From: Thermothelomyces thermophilus ATCC 42464 | Lineage: Eukaryota > Ascomycota > Sordariomycetes > Sordariales > Chaetomiaceae | Length of the DNA: 64,000 nucleotides | Assembly (NCBI RefSeq): GCF_000226095.1 | Contig: NC_016477.1 | Location: forward strand, 2,728,001-2,792,000 | Direction: 5' to 3' | Shown here: piece by piece, positions 10,947 through 22,531 of the stretch | Position numbering within the stretch: position 1 is the first letter of the stretch | Layout: the number at the start of each line of letters is the position of its first letter | The notes under the pieces: model-generated | The model's database searches: none | Told to the model about the DNA's origin: nothing | What the model saw: only the letters and a program-made list of their open reading frames with translations | Made by a program: the position numbers and the translations under genes

Positions 10947-12742
10947 ACCTGATTTCGCCGACACTTGTAAATTAGCTATAGATACCCTAGAGAATGAAGC
11001 GGAAGTATAGTATAATCAAAGGGCTATTTCCGATACAATAGATATATAGGGAGACCAAACCGATCGACATTATTATAGTAGGGAAGACTATAGTAGTCGT
11101 ATTTAGTATCGTAGATATAGGTAACGATAAAGACATAATATTAGGGTTACTATAATATGAAGATTATAACCCGGACATTAGCTAGAAGAATGGTAGCTAC
11201 CTATAACCCTAAATAGAGTCGTATTCGACTAGCAAGATAGGGAGTATATAAGGATCGCGAGCAGACGATGCTTAAAGGAAGGTATATCCTACGGATCCAC
11301 TATAAGAGACAGATAGTAGTAGATAGACTACTATAGACTCTAGAAGAGGTAGTATAACGACATCGATATTGCAACAGAAGGAACGAGCTAAACCGCCGAT
11401 AGCTATTCTCTCTATTAACGAATGCGGAGCACTATAATTAGAGTAGTAGGCTAAGACAGGAGAAATCGCTAGCATTGCTATAGATAGAACTAAGTTCGTA
11501 TACTATTAGAAAACCAAGAGACGAGACAAGACTAGGGAAGTACTAAAGGAATATGAAGGATACCTAGCATTCGAACCGAAGTATCTAGAAGGATTACTAG
11601 AATATGGCCTATAGGATTATAAGATTAAGCTTAAGGAAGGAGTACGACTGAAGTTCTTTAAGATTTACTATACGAGCTAGACATAGAATAAAGAACTTAA
11701 GCGATATTTAGAGGAGAACCTTCGAAGAGAACATATCTGCCTATTGACATTGCTAGTAGGCTACCTAATCCTGTTTATACCTAAGAAAGACGGAAAGCTA
11801 TAGTTATATGTTAACTATCGGTAACTTAACGAATAGACCGTGAAAAACCGATACCTGTTACTATTAATCTTATAGCTCTAAGATTAGTTAGCAGGAGCCT
11901 AATATTCTACACGTCTTGACTTGCTATCGGCCTATAACTATATATAGATTAAAGAAGGCGACAAGTGGAAAACGGCCTTTAGGATACCCTATGGCCACTA
12001 TAAGTACCTTGTCATGCTATTTGGACTTATAAACGTGCTAGTAACGTTCTAAGCCCTGATTGATTGAGCTATCTAACCCTTTCTTGACAAATTTATGATA
12101 TATTATCTTAACAATATACTTATCTTCTCTAAGACGATAGATAAATATTAGAAGTATATAAAAGTAATACTAGACACGCTATATATATATAAACTATTAG
12201 TTAATAAGGAAAAGAGCGAATTCTATATTAGGAAGACGGTGTTTTTAGGATACGAAATATTCCTAGGATAAATTTAGATAGAACCCTTAAAGGTTAAAGC
12301 CATTAAGGAGTAGCTACGACTAACGTTAGTCACGGAAATACGAAGCTTTATCGGATTTACGAACTTCTACTAAATATTTATTAGGAACTTTAGAGCGATT
12401 ATATAACCTTTATACGAACTTATAAAGAAGAACACTAAATTCTAATAGGAAGAACAATATAAGCAAGCATTTACGTAGATCCGCGACGCTATTACTAAAG
12501 ATCTAGTACTAGTACTACTAGACCCTAAGAAGCTATTCGAGGTAGAAACGGACGCTTTAGACTATACTATTAGAGGACAATTAGGATAACAAGACAAATA
12601 AGGAAAGCTATATCCTATAGCCTTCTTTTTAAAGAAGCTTAATAGACTATATCTTAATTACCTAATCTATAACAAGGAACTACTTACAATTATTAAAGCT
12701 TTCAAGAAATAGTAACTATACCTTAGTAGTACGATTAAACTA
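10913..12742 (+). pseudogene. A pol, 5' fragment (protease, RT, RNase H start)
   Basis: Starts at ATG 10913, then LILVDNR (protease active site, DS to DN) and EINLISPTLV. RT follows with FIPKKDGKL, the mutated VNYR, and YYLNNIL (from YYLDDIL) near 12105. RNase H motifs ETDALDY and PIAFFLKKL appear before B interrupts at 12743 (TSD AACTA). Confidence 0.87.
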
Positions 12743-13169
12743 TGTCACGGAAATATATATACAGGACGCTGCCTAAGCCGCCTTCCCTGACAAGCCAATA
12801 GGACAGCAGGCACGAACAGACCAATCAAGAAAGGATCACACTTAGCAAAGTGATCTATATGCTATAGGATCACTATCATAGCTATGATCCAGACGGCAGA
12901 GGATCACTAGATAAAGAGTGATCCTAGGATTATATATACATATAGATAGTCACTCGTTACGATAGACTCTAGGAGTTTACTAATGATAGCAACCTAACCT
13001 ATAATCATAATACTTATACCAAGCATTGCTAACTATTATAAGAGATAACTCTAGTGTTGTTATAAACCCTTTAGCTTCACCAAATCCCTTAGACAACCTG
13101 TACACTTGTCCCACTTAACCTACCTTCGTCTAAACCCTTTTAGAAGAAGTCTAAGTTAGGTTCGTTATA
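12743..13169 (+). repeat. B 5' LTR (427 bp)
   Basis: Begins TGTCACGGAAAT and ends TTCGTTATA. U3 carries a regular array of half-sites (12833-12924). A TATA-rich run follows near 12935-12945. Confidence 0.95.
12833..12924 (+). promoter_or_regulatory. U3 operator-like array: three GGATCAC-N10-GTGATCC dyads
   Basis: Half-sites at 12833, 12850, 12867, 12884, 12901 and 12918 alternate in orientation with exactly 17 bp between starts, giving a 34-bp unit repeated three times just upstream of the TATA region. The fourth half-site has one G to A change (ATGATCC) and the second ends in T. The same array with the same spacing is in D at 24629-24720. Confidence 0.7.
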
Positions 13170-13196
13170 TATTACTATTACTCCCTTTGTTCTATT

Positions 13197-15653
13197 ATGG
13201 TTTAGGACGAAGGTGATTTCGACCTCGACATCGACATGACTACTAACGTTATAGCTAAATAGCTATTTGCCTAGCTTGGTCAACTCTATTAGCAGATCTA
13301 GGAGTTAGACTAGAGAGATAAGGCTGCTTAAGCTCGGATCAAGGAACTTAAGAATAGCGAAAAGCACTTGTAGAAGCTAGTTAACGAGGCCTATACTAAA
13401 ATCAAGGCACTCGAAGGCGCTAAAGCGAGCTATATTAAGATCAAACCACTTGGCAAATACAGAGGAACAAAGGAGGATCTTATAGAATTCCTGACAAACC
13501 TCTGATCTTACTTCCGGCTTAATAATAATAAGTTCCTAGACGATAAGGCTAAAGTCCTCTATATAGCTACGAGACTAAAGGGCAAGGTACTTAGATAGTT
13601 TAAGCCTATATAGAATGACTATCTTACTAAGGAAGACGAAGACGACTGAGACGCGTTTACGTAGGTAGTCTTTCGATCTTACGACTAGTTTAAAGAAGAG
13701 CTTTAGAAGGTTTTTGGCGAGAAAGATAAGAAGATTTATATATAAGAAAGACTCGCTAATCTCTGATAGACTAAGTTAGTAGCCTCCTATGCTATATAGT
13801 TTAGATAGGATATACTTAAGTCTTAGCTTAATGATAAGGTATTGATATAACTATTCTATAATAGCTTAAAGGAAAAGGTTAAAGACAAACTATATAAGTA
13901 TAACTATCCTAAGATCTTAGATAAATATATCGTATAGGCTATTAAGATCGATAATCGACTCTATATACAAAAGTAGTAGAAACGAGGTCGGATAAATAGA
14001 ACCGTGGTTAAGGCTAACAATAAGAAAAAACGGGCATATGTTAGCACCTCGTATAAGATATATCCTAGAGCTATAGATATAGATATAGCGTAGAAGTAGG
14101 ACAAGAAGAAGATAACCAAAGACAAGTCTAACGTTACCTACTATAATTATAGAAAGAAAGGACACTATAAACAAGAATATTAAAGCCTAAAGAAAGACTA
14201 GAAACCAGTCCCTAAAAAGGAAATTATAGCTATTAACGAAACCACCAAGGATATTATCAAAGTAGCAGCTACAAACTACGAAAATAGGGATAGCGATATA
14301 GATAGTCCCGGACGCGACAGCGACAGTAAAGACGAACAAGCACTATACTCCGAACTAGTCACTATAGACCTAGAGATAGGTCTTGCTAAATAGGATATAG
14401 TAGGGGAATATATACTACCAATTTCGATTCTCCTGGCCTTAAGGCAATAGGGTTTTATAGTTATATGGAGGTAGGATAGATTATAGACAACCGACACCTA
14501 AGGAATCAAAAGACCTAGACCTAATATTCTATTCCTCTAGGAACGAATTGAATAGTATCGTAACGAAGTTTTCTAGCTTAACACGGAACTATACAAACGG
14601 GATAAACGCCTGATTTAACTTACCTAGTAGAGCGATAAGATAAGGGATAAGATAAGGGAACTCTAACGTATCGTAGAAACCATTAGAGGGGAACAGCCTA
14701 TGATATATAATAGGCCCGATAGCCATACTAAGTATTTTGATGACTAGTAACTTAGCTATGATATACGGAACCCTAAGTACTAGTTTATACGTACAAACCG
14801 TGGAAAAGATAAGCGTATGTAAGAAAGCTATTAGAAGAAACACTCCTACCTTAGCATTAGAGTATCTATAGTCTATATATAGTGGGAAGGATTTAGGAAA
14901 GAGTTCTAATACCTCCTAGGTAACGCTATATGACTATACCCTCGACACGAGGCACACGTACAAGTGCCCTAGTTCTAGTGTGTAGTATACGAATGCCGAT
15001 ACCACTTTCGTGACAAATTCGAAAACAATTACTAGCCGACCTGACAAGGAAATAAGGACGGAAGCCTCTGCCCTGTAGAATAGGTCTATGATATAGGAAA
15101 TAGAGCGGCCAAATTACTCTAGAAGATCGAAGCCTATAATCTAGAAGGCATTATAGTAGTTCTAAAACGAGCCTGGCCTAGGTACTACGGAATAGGATAA
15201 AATATATAGGACTTGTGCTAGAGTAACGATTACCTCTACCACATAGACAAAAAGAAATCGCGAATTCGGGAACTTTAGATAAGGCTATAGTATGTACGAC
15301 GAAAAGCAAAATAGACCTAATAGTAGGAAGCTATAAGCACTCGATAGCTTACGGAAATAAGTACGATTGACGAAGCTACTATCAGCCAAATAACCAAAGA
15401 AGTTAGCACTAACCTAGGAAACGGGTTAGGGCCCTTTAAGGGGCCTGAAAACCATTAACGCCCGTATAGCAGCGAGTAATAGCGTAGTATAGGAGGAACT
15501 AGCGTAAGAGACTACTATATTAAGACCTCCTAGTAGAAACATAGGAAATTGCTATGATCTTTAGACGACGGCGGCAAGATAAGCGATTATAGATAATAGT
15601 ATAATAGAAGCAGCACGAAATGCTTATACTAGTAGATAGTAGAGCAGAGATAA
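13197..15653 (+). pseudogene. B gag remnant
   Basis: Start ATG intact at 13197, 28 nt after the LTR. The distance to the pol ATG (15620) is 2423 nt as in sister copies. Coiled-coil-like N-terminal part, capsid-like domain, CCHC knuckle near 14140-14180 and long extension. Stops are nearly all TAG/TAA at former CAG, CAA or TGG codons. Confidence 0.85.
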
Positions 15654-18600
15654 ACCTGATTTCGCCGACACTTATAAATTAGCTATAGATACCCTAGAGA
15701 ATAAAGTAAAAATATAGTATAGTTAAGGAGCTATTCCTAATATAATAGGTACATAGGGAGACCAAACTAATCGATATTACTATAGTAAGGAAGACTATAG
15801 TAGTTATATTTAGCATTATAGATATAGGTAACGATAAAGATATAATATTAGGGTTACTATAGTATAAAGATCATAACCTAGACATTAGCTAGAAAAATAG
15901 TAGCTATCTATAACCCTAAATAGAGTCATATTTAACTAGTAAAATAGGGAGCGTATAAGGATTACAAGTAGACAATGCTTAGGGGAAGGCATATCCTATA
16001 GATCTACTACAAAAGATAGATAGTAGTAGGCAGACCACTATAGACTCTAGAAGAAGCGGTATAACGACACCAACATTATAATAGGAGGAACAAGCTAAAC
16101 CGCTAATAGCTGTTCTCTCCATTAACGAATACGGAGCACTATAACTAGAGTAGTAGGTTAAGACAGGAGAAATCGCTAGCATCGCTATAGACGGAACCAA
16201 GTTCGTATACTATCAGAAAGCCGAGAGACGAGACAAGACTAGGGAAGTACCAAAGGAATATAAAGGACACCTAGCATTCGAACCGAAGTATCTAGAAGGA
16301 TTACTAGAGCACGGCCTATAGGATTACAAGATTAAGCTTAAGGAAGGAGTATAACTAAAGTTCTTTAAGATTTACTATATAAGCTAGATATAGAACGAAG
16401 AACTTAAGTGATATTTAGAGGAGAATCTTTGAAGAAGATATATCTATCTGTCGATATTGCTAGCAGGCTACCTAATCCTATTTATACCTAAGAAAGATAG
16501 AAAGCTATAGTTATATATTAACTATTAGTAACTTAACGAACAGACTATGAAAAACTAATACCTGTTACTGCTAATCTTACGGCTCTAAGATTAGTTAGTA
16601 GGAGCCTAATATTTTACACGTCTTGACTTGCTATCGGTTTATAACTATATATAGATTAAAGAAGGCAACGAGTAGAAAACGGCCTTTAAGATACCCTATA
16701 GCTACTACAAGTACCTTGTCATGCTATTCAGACTTACGAACATGCTAGTAACGTTCTAAGCCCTAATTGATCAAGCTATCCGACCCTTTCTTGACAAATT
16801 TGTAGTATATTATCCTAACAATATACTTATCTTCTCTAAGACGATAGACAAACACCGGAAGTACGTAAGAGTAGTGCTAGACGCGTTATATATATATAAA
16901 CTATTAGTTAACAAGGAAAAGAGTAAATTCCACGTTAGGAAAACGGTGTTTTTAGGATATAAAATATCCCTAGGACAAATTCGGATAGAACCTTTAAAGG
17001 TTAAAGCTATCAAGGATTAGCTATAACTGACGTTAGTTATAGAAGTATAAAGTTTTATCGGGTTTGCGAACTTCTACTAGATGTTCATTAGGAACTTCGG
17101 AGTGATCGTACGACCTTTATACGAACTTACTAAGAAGAACGCTAAATTCTAATAGGAAGAGCAATATAAGCAAGCATTTACGTAGATCTATAACGCCATT
17201 ACTAAAGATCTAGTACTAGTGCTACCAGACCCTAAGAAGCCATTTAAGGTGGAAACGGACGCTTTAGACTATGATATCGGAGGACAGTTAGGATAACGAG
17301 ACGAACAAGGGAAGCTATAAAGAAGCTCGATAGACTATGTCTTAATTATCTGATCTATAACAAGGAACTACTTGCGATTATCGAAGCTTTTAAGGAATGG
17401 TAACTATATCTTAGTGGTACGATCGAACTAGTACAAGTATATATAGATTATAAGAATTTACAATACTTCACGATGACAAAGGAGCTCAACGGACGACAAA
17501 TACGATAGGCAGAATTCCTTACGGAATTTAATTTTGAGATCTGCTATAAGAAGAGCAAAGAGAACGTAGGAGCGGACGCCTTAAGCTGACGAACGGATCA
17601 TATAGAAGGACAAACGAAAATAACGCCACCATTATTTAAGGAACAAATAGACAGAACGCTATATTATAAAACGTAGATACCTATAAAAGACGATCTACTC
17701 GACTTATTCCTAGAATATTATATAATCTTTCGAGAAGAAAGAATTAATAAGGTATAGTATTAAGCAATACCCGGACTAGTAGTACCTAATAGAGTAGAAA
17801 AAAAGGATAGAAAACTCTGGTATCAAGGTAAAGCGTATATCTACGACAAAGATTAATAGCTACGAATGATTTAAGAACTTTATAAGTCGAAACTCGGGGG
17901 ATATAAAGGAGTTACAAAGATTGTCATACAAGTCAAGAAACACTATAACTTTCTATAGTTAATAGTACGAGTTAAGGAAGTTATATAGAACTATGACATC
18001 TATAATCGAAGCAAAACGGCACAATATAAGCTATATAGGCTACTTTAGCCACTGCTAATAGCTAACAAACTATAGAGTTTAGTTACGATAGACTTTATTA
18101 CGAAACTACTAGAATCTAAGAACATAGCTACAGGGGTAATCTACAATAGTATTCTTACTATAGTAGACTACCTGACTAAATAGGTATACTTCTTTCTCTA
18201 CAAGGAGTCCTAGACAGTAGAACAGCTAGTAGACGTAATCTATCGGCAAGTCGTATTAGTATACGCTTAGCCGTAAGAATAGATCACCGACAGAGATACC
18301 AAGTTTGTATCGAAGTTCTAGTAAGCGTTAATGTAACGATTAGGCGTTAATAACAAGCTATTAACGGTATATTACCTACAAACCGACGGACAAACGGAGT
18401 GACTAAACTAAGTTATCAAGTAGTACCTCCGTTTTTATATTAACTATTAGCAAGACGACTAGGTCATGCTATTGCTAATAGTATAACTCGCCTATAATAT
18501 AACGCCAATAGAAACGACCAAAGTTATACCGTTCTTTGTAAACTACGGATACGAAGCAGACCTTAGGTAAGGATTAGAGGTTATAGTGCCAAGAGCAGTA

Positions 18601-19167
18601 GTCAAAGCGAAACAGATATATACACTATATAAGAAGCTTAAAAAGGAACTTGAGTTTGTTAGAACCAGAATAAAGAACTACTATAATAAACATAGGCTCG
18701 AGGGACCTTGCCTAGAGAGGGGAGACAAAGTCTACCTAATTATATAAAACTTATAAACCAAATGATTAAGCACAAAGCTAGACTTTAAGAAGGTCGGACC
18801 CTTCGTTATCAAAGAACGAATCTCGACATCTAACCATCAACTATTATTACTATTATCTATACGACTACAGATAGACGTTTTTTATATTTTACTTCTCGAA
18901 CTAGCGTTAAAGAACATTAAAATCGCTATAAATATCAAAGCAGAGGATAAAGAGGAAGAATAGGACGTCGAAGAAATTCTAGATTTATACATTATTAACA
19001 AAGAACTATAGTATCTGGTCAAATAGCTCGATTTTAGACTAGAGGACAACTTATAAGAACTAGTTAAGAACCTAAATTGCCCTAAGAAACTAGAACAGTT
19101 CTACCGGCAGAACCCGGATTAACTAAAGGCAAAACCGGGACAGAATCGAAGATAGCGCCCTAGTTAA
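15620..19167 (+). pseudogene. B pol remnant with a 19-bp deletion in RNase H
   Basis: Protease to chromodomain as in the other copies, ending in TAA TAA. Length is 3548 nt against 3567 in C, D, E1 and F. The missing 19 bp are at about 17319, where sister copies encode the HPIAFF motif of RNase H, so this copy also carries a frameshift. Integrase motifs IDFITKLL, TDRDTKFV and the chromodomain (EILDLYI, KNLNCPKKLEQF) are clear. Confidence 0.86.
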
Positions 19168-19713
19168 TAACGTTAACACTACTATTAAGCTATATACCTA
19201 GAACCGCCCCTAATTCCTGCTGCTCTACCTCCTCTAATTCATCTAAAGACGTAAGACCCCGGCGAACTATCTCCGACCCTCGAGATAATAACGATCGCTT
19301 TTAACGACAAATACGGTCTAAACGAGCTAAAGACTCGTCTAGACGACGCTACACTTTTACTAACGAATCGCGGTCGGTATAGAGAGCCTCCTTAGTATCT
19401 TATTCTAATCGGTCGAGGCGCTTTGATTCGTCTATAATATAGGATACTATAGAAGTTAATATGGAAAAAATATACTAACAAGGGAACACTAATAAGACGA
19501 GACTAGAACCCTAGAACCGTTATACGACCTCCTATGACAAATACATTTACCGTAACGAGAAGAACTCTCTATTATATAGTAGCAGAGGCTATAAGAAAAA
19601 TAAAAAGAACAAGGCATTACTTCGAACCCTAGCTCATTAATAGCAGTAGCTAGGGCAATACGCTCCTCGGTCTTTACGGACCTTTTTGTCGAACGCTTTG
19701 CTATACGAGATAT
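19064..19713 (-). pseudogene. B antisense gene: Zn2Cys6-like cluster, two exons
   Basis: Exon 1 is 19713-19494 (220 nt, start ATG mutated to ATA), intron 19493-19447 (47 nt), exon 2 is 19446-19064 (383 nt). Exon lengths are identical to those in D. The former GT donor now begins ATTAGT; the branch region reads ATTAACTTCTATAG. Cluster spacing follows D. It overlaps the pol end by 104 nt, tail to tail. Confidence 0.72.
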
Positions 19714-19835
19714 ATTATTAGTAGTATATAGAAGAAAGAGGGAAACACGGGAGATAACTTACTAAGGGTTATTAATGCTACTTGAAACGGCCTAAGATAG
19801 GCTTTTAGGTCGAAAGCCTTAAAGGAAGGGCATCG

Positions 19836-20262
19836 TGTCACAGAAATATACATGTAGGACGCCGCCTAAGCCGCCTTCCCTGACAAGCCAATAGGATAGC
19901 AAGTACGAACGGACTAATTGAGAAAGGATCACGCTTGGCAAAGTAATCTATATACTATAGGATCACTATCGTAGTTGTAATCTAGACGGCAGAGGATTAC
20001 TAGATAAAGAGTGATCCTAGGATTATATATATATATAGATAGTCACTTGTTACGGTGGACTCTAGGAGTTTACTAGTAATAGTAACCTAACCTATAATTA
20101 TAGTACTTATACCAAGCATCGCTAACTATTGTAGGAGATAACTCTAGTGTTGTTGTGAACCCTTTGGCTTCACCGAATCCCTTAGACGACCTGTACGCTT
20201 GTCCTGCTTAACCTACCTTCGTCTAAACCCTTTTAGAAGAAGTCTAAGTTAGGTTCGTTATA
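19836..20262 (+). repeat. B 3' LTR (427 bp)
   Basis: Begins TGTCACAG directly after the polypurine tract (AAGGAAGGGCATCG) and ends TTCGTTATA before the TSD AACTA. It repeats the half-site array of the 5' copy with some RIP changes. Confidence 0.95.
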
Positions 20263-20267
20263 AACTA

Positions 20268-21305
20268 GTATAAGTGTATACAAATTACAAGAATTTACAA
20301 TACTTTATAATGATAAAGGAGCTTAACAGACGATAAATACGATAGGCAGAATTCCTTATAGAATTTAACTTCGAGATCTGCTATAAGAAGGGCAAAAAGA
20401 ATGTACGAGCAGATATCTTAAGCCGACGAATGGATTATATGGAAGGACGAACGGAAATAACACTACTGTTATTTAAGGAACGAATAGATAGAACGCTATA
20501 TTACGAAACGTAGATACCTATAGAAGATGATCTACTTAATTTGTTCCTAGAATGTTATATAATCCTTCGAGAAAAAAGAATTAACAAGGCACAATATTAA
20601 GTAATACCTAGACCACTAGTACCTAATAGAGTAGAAGAAAGAGATAGGAAACTCTGGTACTAAGGCAAAGTATATATCTATAATGGGGATCAATAGCTAC
20701 GGATGATTCGAGAACTCTATAAGTCGAAACTCGGAGGATACAAAGGAGTCACGAAGACTATCGTATAAGTCAAGAAATATTACGACTTTCTATAGTTAAC
20801 GGCACGAGTTAAGGAAGTCGTATGGAACTATGACATTTGTAATCGAAGTAAAACGGCATGATATAAGCTATATAGGCTACTTTAGCTACTACTAATAGCT
20901 AACAAACTATAGAGTTTAGTTACGATAGACTTTATTACAAAGCTGCTAGAATCTAAGGATATGGCTATAAGAGTAATCTATAATAGTATTCTTACTATAG
21001 TAGATTGCCTGACTAAATAGGTATACTTCTTTCCCTATAAGGAGTCCTAGATAGCTAAATAGCTAGCAGACGTAATCTATCGGCAAGTTACATTAGTATA
21101 TGCTTAGCTATAAGAATAGATTATCGATAGAGACACTAAGTTCGTATCAAAGTTCTAGCAAGTGTTAATATAACGATTAGGCGTTAATAGCAAGCTATCA
21201 ATAGTATATTACCTGCAAACTGACGGATAAACGAAGCGACTAAACCAAGTTATTAAGCAATACCTCCGCTCTTACATTAACTACTAGCAAGACGACTAGG
21301 TTATA
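20268..21305 (+). pseudogene. A pol, middle fragment (RNase H end, integrase)
   Basis: Resumes in RNase H after B and runs through the integrase zinc-binding region and the catalytic core, including IDFITKLL and the second-Asp motif DRDTKFV. C interrupts it at 21306 (TSD TTATA). Confidence 0.85.
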
Positions 21306-21751
21306 TATAACGAACCTAACTTAGACTTCTTCTAAAAGGGTTCAGACAAAGGTAGATTGAGCAGGACAAGCAGGCAGGTCGTCTAAGGGATTCGGTAAAG
21401 CCAAAGGGTTTATAACAATACTAGAGTTGTCTCTTACAGTAATCAGCAATGCTTAGTATAAGTACTGTGATTGTAATTGTTACCACTAGTGAACTCTTAG
21501 AGTCTACCTAACGAGTGACTAGCTAGCTATATATATACAATTGTCTGTCCCTCTTTAATAGTTATTACTAGTACCATTTCTCCTTTTACTCCGTGATTCT
21601 ATGTTATTAATGGTAACATGTTATTATCACCAGTGAAGACTTTAGTCTTGGCGGTGATAATCTTCTGATTAGTCTGTCAAGTGATTAGCTATCGGAATGT
21701 CCTATGTCCTAGCTATAGCCTGCTAGGCCGTCTATATGCTTATCCGTAACA
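21306..21751 (-). repeat. C 3' LTR (446 bp)
   Basis: Plus strand begins TATAACGAACC and ends CCGTAACA. U3 holds a long dyad at 21624-21660. Confidence 0.94.
21624..21660. promoter_or_regulatory. U3 inverted repeat in the C 3' LTR
   Basis: TTATCACC at the left and GGTGATAA at the right flank complementary inner arms GAAGACT and AGTCTT around a 2-nt centre. The arms are nearly perfect over 17-18 bp. Related to the ATCAC/GTGAT half-sites in the other U3 types; F has a degraded equivalent near 43055-43095. Confidence 0.6.
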
Positions 21752-21768
21752 CGATACCCCTCCTTTAA

Positions 21769-21787
21769 GGCTTTTGACCTAAAAGCC
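21769..21787 (+). repeat. Hairpin next to the polypurine tract, C
   Basis: GGCTTTT-GACCT-AAAAGCC, 7-bp stem, same place as in E1 although the flanking antisense gene type differs. The stem keeps pairing despite base changes on both arms. Confidence 0.65.
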
Positions 21788-21877
21788 CTCTTAGGCCGTT
21801 TTAAATAGTGCTAATACCCTTCGCTTATAAGTATTGCATTCTTCTTATTTTTATATTATAGTCGCTATATTGCTAAA

Positions 21878-22531
21878 ATGCTAATAGAGAAACGGAAGTC
21901 GTATTTTACATGTTACCGTGCTTCCCTTGCTTAGAATATTGCTAAGAACGGTTTTGTCGTTATACCTTGCTCTTGGTACGTGTTATAAGGCCTTGTCTGT
22001 AAAATGATCGCGTATATAAAGCGTTACAAGGCCTATATTCGTCGAGGTTATTCTTATAATAGCTCTGGTATCCTACTTTCTTCCTATAAGCTTATCTCCC
22101 TTTTTTTTTTTTAAGTGTAATTCCTAATATTTATTCTAGTAGATCGTATTCTCTAGGAGTAGCGTTATATTAAGGATGCTAAATGTCGTGCCGAACTTGA
22201 GCTAGATAGATCCTAACGCTATCTAGAAGAAGCCTAGCACGAGTTGTCCGAAAAGCTTATACGGCTCTAGCATCTTCGTCAATAGAAGGAGTTTTTGGTA
22301 GAGAAAGGTGCCGATATAGTAGCGTGTAATCTATCGACCTTAGACGAGTTAGAGGCGGTTAAGCGGTAAGAGCGGTAAGAGGCGCCTGTTATGCCCTTGT
22401 CAGAGATTAATAATGCCGTCGATGCTATTAACTAGGGCGTTATCTTTGGTTCTGTCCTAGGTTTTCCTTTGGTTAATCCAGGTTCTACCGGTAGAACTAT
22501 TCTAGTTTCTTAAGGTAGTTTAAATTCTTGA
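21878..22531 (+). pseudogene. C antisense gene: Zn2Cys6-like cluster, two exons
   Basis: Exon 1 is 21878-22085 and exon 2 is 22140-22531, joining to 200 codons with stop. The intron is 54 nt, with donor ATAAGC (from GTAAGC), a T-rich tract, CCTAAT branch-like motif and TTCTAG acceptor. Start ATG intact (MLIEKRKS). Cluster positions 31, 34, 41, 50, 53 and 60, two still Cys. The motif GLVCKMIA follows the third ligand region, and RRGYSYN ends the cluster. The exon junction reads SS-LDRIL as in E1. Exon 2 contains a long coiled-coil-like stretch, then FLVEKGADIV, LDELEAV and the SQG-like tail. The last 104 nt overlap pol (ends 22428). Likely role: DNA binding; dead copy. Confidence 0.75.

Larger units (their letters stand above)
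12743..20262 (+). mobile_element. B: complete chromovirus inserted in A
   Basis: 7520 bp, LTRs 427 bp each, TSD AACTA at 12738-12742 and 20263-20267. No element is nested within it. Predicted transcript start 12982-12993, primer-binding site 13171-13182. It shares its LTR and antisense-gene type with D. A 19-bp deletion in pol is its only clear indel. Confidence 0.95.

Noticed and set aside
15979-16200. A ~73-codon open frame starting MVPSIAML that recurs at the same place in most copies (for example 29931-30152, 35407-35628, 40590-40811, 46225-46446)
   Set aside because: It lies antisense to the start of pol (protease to RT) in each copy and has no start context, intron or domain. It recurs because the host sequence recurs.
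22098-22112. Poly-T run next to the antisense gene of C
   Set aside because: Not a retroposon tail: it lies in the pyrimidine-rich part of the predicted intron, and F has a T-rich but interrupted version there.
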